Positions 58,181 to 64,000 of a stretch of 64,000 bases of DNA are shown piece by piece. The stretch is taken from NCBI RefSeq assembly GCF_003952425.1, contig NZ_CP034449.1, positions 6,374,001 to 6,438,000 of the forward strand, written 5' to 3'. This DNA is from Mesorhizobium sp. M2A.F.Ca.ET.046.03.2.1. Its GTDB lineage: Bacteria; Pseudomonadota; Alphaproteobacteria; Rhizobiales; Rhizobiaceae. The position numbers and the translations under genes are program-made. Positions within the stretch are counted from its first letter, which is position 1. Each line of letters starts with the position of its first letter. Below the pieces are notes generated by a model. It was not told the DNA's origin. It saw only the letters and a program-made list of their open reading frames with translations, and did not search any database.

Positions 58181-58309
58181 AATCATGAAGAAATTTGGCT
58201 TCAGCGCCGGTGATATTGAGATGCCGTTTACCATGCGTGGGGATATGCGTGACGCGAAAGCCACGCGGTACGGTTAAGTAAATACAAATTAACCGGGAGC
58301 CTTGCGTGT

Positions 58310-58346
58310 AGGGAAAATCCGGTTAATACGGTAAGGGAAAATACCG
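58310..58346 (+). repeat. Direct repeat ahead of bamA
   Basis: AGGGAAAATCCGG at 58310-58322 and AGGGAAAATACCG at 58334-58346 are near-identical, 24 bp apart (centre to centre about two helical turns), in the 218-bp gap between rseP and bamA. They could be a binding site controlling bamA, but no regulator is known to me. Confidence 0.45.
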
Positions 58347-58398
58347 CACGTCCGGTTTTCTCGCCGTGGGGACTACGAGAAAAAGGTACAAAAGCCCG

Positions 58399-60762
58399 AT
58401 GAAGGCAGCATCCAAGTTTCTGAGCGCCGCTTCCGCGGCGGCTCTGTCCGCCGCTCTGGTCCTGCCAGGCGCGCTCGCAGTGCAGTTCGCTGCCACCTCG
58501 GTGGCCGAGGCAGCGGTCGTTTCGCGTGTCGAGGTCAGCGGCAACCAGCGCGTCGATGCCGAGACCATCCGCAATTACATTACGATCAAGCCGGGCAAGC
58601 CTTTCTCCAGTTCCGATATTGACGACGCCGTCAAGGCGCTGTTCGGAACCGGCCTGTTCTCGGACGTCCAGATCAACCAGGTCGGTTCGAGCCTGGTGGT
58701 CAAGGTTTCCGAATACAAGGTCGTCAACCAGGTACTGTTCCAGGGCAACAAGAAGATCAAGGACAACGCGCTTCAGATGGGTATCCAGCTGAAGCCGCGC
58801 GCGACCTTCTCCCAGCAGGCGCTGGACGCCGATGTCGAGGCGATCAAGTCGGCATACAAGCGAATTGGCCGCGACGACGCCGCCGTGACCACGCAGATCA
58901 TGGACCTCGGCGACAACCGCGTGAACGTGGTCTTCAACATCAACGAAGGCGGCCGCACCCAGATCGCGGCGATCAATTTCGTCGGCAACCACGCCTATTC
59001 CAGCCGCCGCCTGTCCGACGTCATCAACACCAAGCGTTCGTCCTGGCTGTCCTTCGTGCTGCGCGACGACGTCTATGACGAGGACAAGCTGCGCGCCGAC
59101 CAGGAACTGCTGCGCCGCTTCTACTACAATCACGGCTATGCCGACTTCCAGGTCGTCTCGGCCGTCGGCGAGCTTGACGACGCCACCAACAAATACACGG
59201 TTACCATCACCGTGCAGGAAGGCGACCGCTACACGTTCGGCGACGTCAGCGTGGAAAGCACCATTCCGGAGGTCGACTCCAAGGCGCTGGAATCGGCTGT
59301 CGAAACCCATAAGGGCGATGTCTACAACGCCAAGGACGTCGAGGATTCGATCGTCGCCTTGACCGAGAAGGTCGCGGGCTCAGGCTATGCCTTCGCCCAG
59401 GTGACGCCGCGCGGCGACCGCAATTTCGAGAACCACACCATTTCGGTCGTCTACACTATCGACCAGGGCACCAAGGCCTATATCGAGCGCATCGAAATCC
59501 GCGGCAACGACCGAACGCGCGACTATGTCATCCGTCGCGAATTCGATGTCAGCGAGGGCGACGCCTTCAACCAGGTCCTCATCCAGCGCGCGAAGAAGCG
59601 GCTGGAAGGCCTTGATTACTTCCAGTCCGTCGATATCTCGACGGTTCCGGGCTCGGCGCCAGACCAGGTCGTGCTCGTGGTCACCGTGGTTGAGAAGTCG
59701 ACCGGCGAATTCTCGGTCGGCGCTGGTTATTCGACCGGCGGCGACACGCCCGGCCCATCCATCGAAGGGTCGATCACCGAGCGCAATTTCCTAGGCCGTG
59801 GTCAGTACATCAAGCTGTCGGCCGGCGGCGGCAAGAATTCGCGCGACTTCGCCCTTTCCTTCACCGAGCCCTACTTCCTCGGCCGGCGCATCGCGGCGGG
59901 TTTCGACATCTACAAGTCGACCCGCGAGTACGATCACTACAATACGGACACCACCGGCGCGACCGTCCGGTTTGGTCTGCCGATCACTGACAACATTTCG
60001 ACGCAGCTTGCCTACAACATCTCGCAGGAAAAGTACGAGTTCAATGATTGTGACAACAACAATGACGGCATCGAAGGCGACTGCAATCTTTCGCAGGCCA
60101 TCATAGAAGCCATCGATGAGGGCTCGTGGCTGAAGTCCTCGGTCAGCTTGGGTCTTACCTACAACACGATCGACGACATGAAGAACCCGCATGAGGGTCT
60201 CTTCGTTACCGGCACGACCGAGTTCGCCGGTCTTGGCGGCGATGCCAAATGGGTGAAGGTGACTGGCCGGGCAAGTGTCTATCAGACATTGTCGGAGCAG
60301 CTTGACCTTGTCGGTCTCGTATCGGGCGGCGCCGGCTACATTGCAGGCTACGGCGATAATGGTTTGCGCATTTTCGATCAGTTCCAAAGCAACGATCGCA
60401 TGATCCGCGGTTTTGAGTATGGTGGCATTGGTCCCGTTGACACCGCAACTGGAGACCACCTTGGTGGCACTACCTATTTCAATGCCTCGGCCGAAGCGCA
60501 ATTCCCATTGCCGGTGATCCCGGAGAGTTTCGGTTTGCGCGGTGCCGTTTTCGCTGATGCCGCAACTCTGTACGGCAGCAAGGTCGACACTCCTGGTGTC
60601 GTTCAAGCATCGACCGACATGAAGCTCCGTGCTTCGGTGGGTGTCGGCCTGATGTGGGCTTCGCCGTTCGGCCCGATCCGCATCGACTATGCGATCCCGG
60701 TCAAGAAAGAGTCGACCGACGATGTGCAGGAATTCAACTTCGGTATCGCGACCCGCTTCTAA
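58399..60762 (+). CDS. bamA: Outer membrane protein assembly factor BamA
   Basis: BamA of 787 residues from ATG 58399. A signal peptide covers about residues 1-38 (ending VAEAA). Five POTRA domains follow (about 38-450; VSRVEVSGNQRVDAETIRNYI opens the first), then a 16-strand barrel. Loop 6 has MIRGFEYGGIGP, the VRGF-type motif needed for function, and the protein ends FGIATRF with the terminal aromatic residue of outer-membrane barrels. It inserts beta-barrel proteins in the outer membrane. Upstream in-frame codons from 58366 have no likeness to a signal peptide. Confidence 0.97.
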   Translation: MKAASKFLSAASAAALSAALVLPGALAVQFAATSVAEAAVVSRVEVSGNQRVDAETIRNYITIKPGKPFSSSDIDDAVKALFGTGLFSDVQINQVGSSLVVKVSEYKVVNQVLFQGNKKIKDNALQMGIQLKPRATFSQQALDADVEAIKSAYKRIGRDDAAVTTQIMDLGDNRVNVVFNINEGGRTQIAAINFVGNHAYSSRRLSDVINTKRSSWLSFVLRDDVYDEDKLRADQELLRRFYYNHGYADFQVVSAVGELDDATNKYTVTITVQEGDRYTFGDVSVESTIPEVDSKALESAVETHKGDVYNAKDVEDSIVALTEKVAGSGYAFAQVTPRGDRNFENHTISVVYTIDQGTKAYIERIEIRGNDRTRDYVIRREFDVSEGDAFNQVLIQRAKKRLEGLDYFQSVDISTVPGSAPDQVVLVVTVVEKSTGEFSVGAGYSTGGDTPGPSIEGSITERNFLGRGQYIKLSAGGGKNSRDFALSFTEPYFLGRRIAAGFDIYKSTREYDHYNTDTTGATVRFGLPITDNISTQLAYNISQEKYEFNDCDNNNDGIEGDCNLSQAIIEAIDEGSWLKSSVSLGLTYNTIDDMKNPHEGLFVTGTTEFAGLGGDAKWVKVTGRASVYQTLSEQLDLVGLVSGGAGYIAGYGDNGLRIFDQFQSNDRMIRGFEYGGIGPVDTATGDHLGGTTYFNASAEAQFPLPVIPESFGLRGAVFADAATLYGSKVDTPGVVQASTDMKLRASVGVGLMWASPFGPIRIDYAIPVKKESTDDVQEFNFGIATRF

Positions 60763-60780
60763 TTTCGTGGTTGCAATGGT

Positions 60781-60803
60781 TCCGGGCCGGTTGACGGCCC
60801 GGA
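60781..60803 (+). other. Hairpin between bamA and lpxD
   Basis: TCCGGGCCG pairs with CGGCCCGGA (9 bp) around a GTTGA loop, 18 nt after the bamA stop, with no T run. The GGA of the second strand begins a GGAG ribosome-site-like element 6 nt before a GTG at 60811, so the hairpin may tune lpxD translation or stabilise the bamA transcript end. Confidence 0.6.
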
Positions 60804-60840
60804 GTGGACTGTGCCGACCCAGCTGGATATTGCTTCTGGA

Positions 60841-61896
60841 ATGACCGATCCGGTGTTCTTCGCGCCTTCACGCCGGTATACGGCTGGCGAGGTCGCGAAT
60901 CTGACCGGCGCCAGCCTGCTTGATGCCGCGCAGGCTGAAATTGCCATCGAAGCGCTGGCTCCCGCCAATGAGGGCGGTGACGGCGCGCTCGTCTTTGTCG
61001 ACGGCAAGCGCAATTTCGCGCTGATGCAGTCGCTGAGGGCTGCCGCGGTCCTGTGCCCCGCCGATTTTGCGACCAAGGCGCCGCCAGGGATCGCGGTGCT
61101 CATGCATCCTCGTCCGCAACAGGCTTTCGCCATGGTCGGACGCCTTTTGTTTCCGCATGCCGCAACTCCGGGGCCAATGACCGGAGAAACCGGCATCTCG
61201 GCGCATGCCTTTGTCGATCCGTCCGCCCATATCGAGGAAGGAGCGATCGTCGAAGCGGGCGCAGTGATCGGCCCCGGCGTGTCCATCGGCAGCGGCACTG
61301 TCATTGCACCTCACGCCGTTGTTGGCCGCTCCTGCCAGATCGGCCGCGACGGGTTCGTCGGTCCGGGCGCCAGCATCCAATATGCGCTTGTCGGCAATCG
61401 TGTCATCATCCATGGCGGCGCAAGGATTGGCCAGGACGGTTTCGGCTTCGTGGGCGGCGCCAAGGGACCTGAACGCGTGCCGCAGATCGGCCGCGTCATC
61501 ATCCAGGACGACGTCGAGATCGGCTCCAATTCGACCGTCGACCGCGGTGCGATGTCCGATACCATCATCGGCCAGGGCACAAAGATCGACAATCTGGTGC
61601 AGATCGCCCACAATGTTCGCATCGGCCGCAATTGCATTATAGCGGGCCTTTCGGGTATTTCCGGTTCCGTCGTCGTCGGCGACAACGTCACCATGGGTGG
61701 CGGTGTCGGCCTCGCCGATCATCTGACCATCGGGCCGGGAGCCAAGCTTGCTGCGAGAAGTGGATTCATGAACAACGTGCCGGCAGGCGAGGTCTGGGGA
61801 GGCTACCCGGCGCAGCCCATGGCGGAAGCCATGCGCGAGATAGCGATGCTGCGCAGGATGGCCAGGACGCGCAAGCAAGGCGACGGAAATGGCTGA
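60841..61896 (+). CDS. lpxD: UDP-3-O-acylglucosamine N-acyltransferase
   Basis: LpxD of 351 residues, the third step of lipid A synthesis, adding a 3-hydroxyacyl chain to the amine of UDP-3-O-acyl-GlcN. An N-terminal uridine-binding domain is followed by left-handed beta-helix hexapeptide repeats (about 110-320), with the catalytic His in [11 protein letters not shown] used ATG 60841 ([10 protein letters not shown]); a GTG at 60811 has a better-placed GGAG and would add ten residues, so the start is not certain. The end overlaps fabZ by 8 bp. Confidence 0.95.
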   Translation: MTDPVFFAPSRRYTAGEVANLTGASLLDAAQAEIAIEALAPANEGGDGALVFVDGKRNFALMQSLRAAAVLCPADFATKAPPGIAVLMHPRPQQAFAMVGRLLFPHAATPGPMTGETGISAHAFVDPSAHIEEGAIVEAGAVIGPGVSIGSGTVIAPHAVVGRSCQIGRDGFVGPGASIQYALVGNRVIIHGGARIGQDGFGFVGGAKGPERVPQIGRVIIQDDVEIGSNSTVDRGAMSDTIIGQGTKIDNLVQIAHNVRIGRNCIIAGLSGISGSVVVGDNVTMGGGVGLADHLTIGPGAKLAARSGFMNNVPAGEVWGGYPAQPMAEAMREIAMLRRMARTRKQGDGNG

Positions 61897-62350
61897 CATG
61901 GTGGCAACGACACTCGAGGCGGTTGACATCATGGGGCTCATGAAGCTCCTGCCGCACCGCTATCCGTTCTTGCTGATCGACCGTATCGTCGATATAGACG
62001 GCGACGAGTCCGCGGTCGGCATCAAGAACGTGACCATCAACGAGCCGCATTTCCAGGGCCATTTTCCGCAACAGCCGGTCATGCCCGGGGTGCTGATCAT
62101 CGAGGCGATGGCCCAGACCGCCGGCGCGATCTGCATTCGCAGCCTCAACACGGAAAAGCCCTCACTGGTTTATTTCATGACCATCGACAATGCGAAATTC
62201 CGCAAACCGGTGGTTCCGGGCGATCAGCTCAGGATCCACGTCAAGAAGATCAAAAAGCGCGGCAACCTGCTGAAATTCGCCTGCGAGGCGATGGTTGACG
62301 GCGCGAAAGCCGCCGAGGCCGAGGTTTCGGCCATGATGGTCACCGGCTGA
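61889..62350 (+). CDS. fabZ: 3-hydroxyacyl-ACP dehydratase FabZ
   Basis: A hot-dog-fold dehydratase of 153 residues acting in fatty acid elongation. The catalytic His58 is in [15 protein letters not shown] and Glu72 in [10 protein letters not shown]; the family start is [14 protein letters not shown]. It overlaps lpxD by 8 bp and precedes lpxA by 9 bp, the usual lpxD-fabZ-lpxA order. Confidence 0.97.
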   Translation: MADMVATTLEAVDIMGLMKLLPHRYPFLLIDRIVDIDGDESAVGIKNVTINEPHFQGHFPQQPVMPGVLIIEAMAQTAGAICIRSLNTEKPSLVYFMTIDNAKFRKPVVPGDQLRIHVKKIKKRGNLLKFACEAMVDGAKAAEAEVSAMMVTG

Positions 62351-62359
62351 CGGTTCGAA

Positions 62360-63205
62360 ATGCTCATGAAAGTCGAGACATTCATCCATCCTTCCTCGGT
62401 CGTCGAAGAAGGAGCCCGGCTCGGCCAAGGTGTCCGCATCGGACCCTTTTGCCATATCAGCGCCGATTCAATCATCGGCGACCGCGTCGAGTTGGTCAGC
62501 CATGTGTCGGTGATGGGCGCAACAACCATCGGAGCCGGAACGAAGGTCTATCCGATGGCGACGCTCGGCGCGCCGCCGCAGAACACCAAGCACAAGGGCG
62601 GACGCACCACCCTGATTGTCGGTGAGAACTGCACCCTCCGCGAAGGCGTCACGATGCATGTCGGCACCGATTCCAGCCGCGGCGAGACGAGTGTCGGCGA
62701 CAACGGCAATTTCCTTGCCTATGCCCACATCGCCCATGATTGCGTCGTCGGCAAGAACGCCACCTTCGCCAATGGCGCGACGCTCGGCGGCCATTGCGAG
62801 ATAGGCGACAACGTCTATATCGGCGGGCTGACCGCCGTTCACCAGTTCGTGCGCATTGGCGACAACGCCTTCATCGGCGGCTGCTCTGCGGTTGTCGGCG
62901 ATATCATTCCCTATGCGATCGCCGCCGGCAATCGCGCCAAGCTGCGCGGCCTGAACATCATCGGGCTCAAGCGCTCCGGCCTGCCGCGCTCGGAAATCTA
63001 CCTGCTGCGCAAGGTTTACCGGTCGATTTTCGACCGTTCCCGCAGCGTCGCGGAGAATATCGATCTCGCCAGGGCGGAATTCGGCTCCTCGTCTCCTGCC
63101 GCCACGAAGATGATCGACTTCATCGCCAGCGGCGGCAAGCGGCACTATGCGGTCCCGCCGCTGAAGGGTGGCGGCGACGATGACAGCGGCGATGACGAGG
63201 CCTGA
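62360..63205 (+). CDS. lpxA: UDP-N-acetylglucosamine acyltransferase
   Basis: LpxA of 281 residues, the first committed acyltransferase of lipid A synthesis. A left-handed beta-helix (FIHPSSVVEEGARLG onward, residues 7-190) contains the catalytic His in YAHIAHDC, followed by the helical C-terminal domain that starts near GLNIIGLKRSGLPR. The C-terminal tail of about 20 residues is rich in Gly and Asp. The lpxI gene starts inside its last 14 bp. Confidence 0.97.
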   Translation: MLMKVETFIHPSSVVEEGARLGQGVRIGPFCHISADSIIGDRVELVSHVSVMGATTIGAGTKVYPMATLGAPPQNTKHKGGRTTLIVGENCTLREGVTMHVGTDSSRGETSVGDNGNFLAYAHIAHDCVVGKNATFANGATLGGHCEIGDNVYIGGLTAVHQFVRIGDNAFIGGCSAVVGDIIPYAIAAGNRAKLRGLNIIGLKRSGLPRSEIYLLRKVYRSIFDRSRSVAENIDLARAEFGSSSPAATKMIDFIASGGKRHYAVPPLKGGGDDDSGDDEA

Positions 63206-64000
63206 GCGCGCCGCATCAGGGTTTCAACTCGCGCCGGGCTCGAAGGTCGGCATTATTGCCGGCGGCGGCAGCCTGCCCGTCGAGGTCGCCGATGGCCTGG
63301 TCAAGCACGGTTTTGCGCCCTTCATCATCATTGCCGCTGGTGAGGTCGACCGCGAGGCGGACTTCGCGGCCTACGATCAGGAAAAACTCTCGCTGGAAGA
63401 CATCGGGCTGCTGTTTCCGTTGCTGAAGCGCCGGGGCATTACGCACCTTGTCCTTGCCGGCGAGATCAAGCGCAGACCGCGGCTGAGCAGGATAAAGCCG
63501 ACATTTGCGCTGCTGGCGATAATCCCCTCTGTGGTCAGGGCATTGCGACGCGGAGACGATGGCCTGCTGAAGATGTTGACCCAGACCCTCGAAACGCGTG
63601 GCGTCAAGGTCGTTGGCGCGCACGAGGTCGTTCCGGAACTGACGGCGGGCGAGGGCACATTGACAGCGGCCGGACCAAACCAGTCCGACTGGCGCGACAT
63701 CGAGGCCGCTCGCAAGGCGGCCAAGGCCATCGGCGCGCTCGATATCGGCCAGGCGGCGATTGCGATCGGAGGTCGCGCCGTGGCGCTGGAAGGCATTGAG
63801 GGCACAGCCGGTCTGCTCGACAGAATGCGGGATTTGCGCGGTCATGGAAGGCTGGCCGGCAAGGCGCGCGGCGTGCTGGTCAAATGCGCCAAGCCGGGTC
63901 AGGAATTGCGGGCCGACTTGCCCACCATTGGCCCGCAGACGGTTGAGGCCGCTCATGCGGCAGGCCTTGCCGGCATAGCCGTCGAGGCCGGCCGTTCGCT
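63192..64000 (+). CDS. lpxI: UDP-2,3-diacylglucosamine pyrophosphatase LpxI, 3' end cut by window edge
   Basis: An open frame of 269 codons begins at ATG 63192, overlapping the lpxA end by 14 bp, and runs off the right edge, so it is partial. The translation has GIIAGGGSLPVEVADG near residues 20-35, the LAGEIKRRPRLSRIKP region and GVLVKCAKPGQELRADLPTIGP, which identify LpxI (DUF1009). It hydrolyses UDP-2,3-diacylglucosamine to lipid X plus UMP, replacing LpxH in alphaproteobacteria. Almost all of the protein (usual length about 270-290) is present. Confidence 0.93.
   Translation, partial: MTRPERAASGFQLAPGSKVGIIAGGGSLPVEVADGLVKHGFAPFIIIAAGEVDREADFAAYDQEKLSLEDIGLLFPLLKRRGITHLVLAGEIKRRPRLSRIKPTFALLAIIPSVVRALRRGDDGLLKMLTQTLETRGVKVVGAHEVVPELTAGEGTLTAAGPNQSDWRDIEAARKAAKAIGALDIGQAAIAIGGRAVALEGIEGTAGLLDRMRDLRGHGRLAGKARGVLVKCAKPGQELRADLPTIGPQTVEAAHAAGLAGIAVEAGRS

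Overview
The window comes from a high-GC alphaproteobacterium of the order Rhizobiales, most likely Mesorhizobium or a close relative. The evidence is the gene order pyrB-pyrC'-plsY-dprA, rpsB-tsf-pyrH-frr-uppS-cdsA-rseP-bamA-lpxD-fabZ-lpxA-lpxI, clpS-clpA and gatC-GNAT-gatA, together with the rhizobial families EipB, DUF1489, DUF482 and phasin. No search was run; every family name rests on motif recognition in the translations.

Layout. (1) Positions 1 to about 20,866 are accessory DNA that looks less GC-rich than the rest. It ends at a 38-nt copy of the 3' end of a tRNA gene (tRNA-Lys-like), which is best read as the right attachment site of a genomic island. Just inside this end lies a decayed minus-strand module: a truncated, frameshifted tyrosine integrase, an AlpA-type regulator and a frameshifted Toprim primase. 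Further left are a catabolic and uptake locus (ferredoxin reductase running off the left edge, LysR, amidohydrolase, Rieske ferredoxin, Dpp-type ABC importer), a berberine-bridge-like FAD oxidoreductase, a PLP dehydratase, an alpha/beta-hydrolase fused to a class III nucleotide cyclase, and a periplasmic PaoABC-type molybdenum aldehyde oxidase with an AraC regulator.

(2) From about 20,870 to 49,000 the sequence is chromosomal housekeeping. It holds pyrimidine synthesis with a dihydroorotase-like protein that has lost its metal ligands, phospholipid synthesis (plsY), DNA uptake (dprA), an AidB-like dehydrogenase, ruvX, the gatCA amidotransferase genes, serine deaminase, a D,D-carboxypeptidase with a SPOR domain, a phasin with a palindromic operator inside its promoter, clpSA, azlCD branched-chain amino acid export, and several small conserved families.

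(3) From about 49,200 to the right edge lies the translation, envelope and lipid A supercluster: ribosomal protein S2, EF-Ts, UMP kinase, ribosome recycling factor, undecaprenyl diphosphate synthase, CDP-diglyceride synthase, RseP, BamA, LpxD, FabZ, LpxA and LpxI (cut by the right edge). A LysR / SnoaL-like / aldo-keto reductase cassette is inserted between tsf and pyrH, and its reductase is frameshifted.

The most unusual points are the pseudo-dihydroorotase next to pyrB, the J-domain protein without HPD, the long insertion in GatA, the island boundary with its broken integrase, and the reductase-Rieske-amidohydrolase-ABC locus, whose substrate I cannot name.
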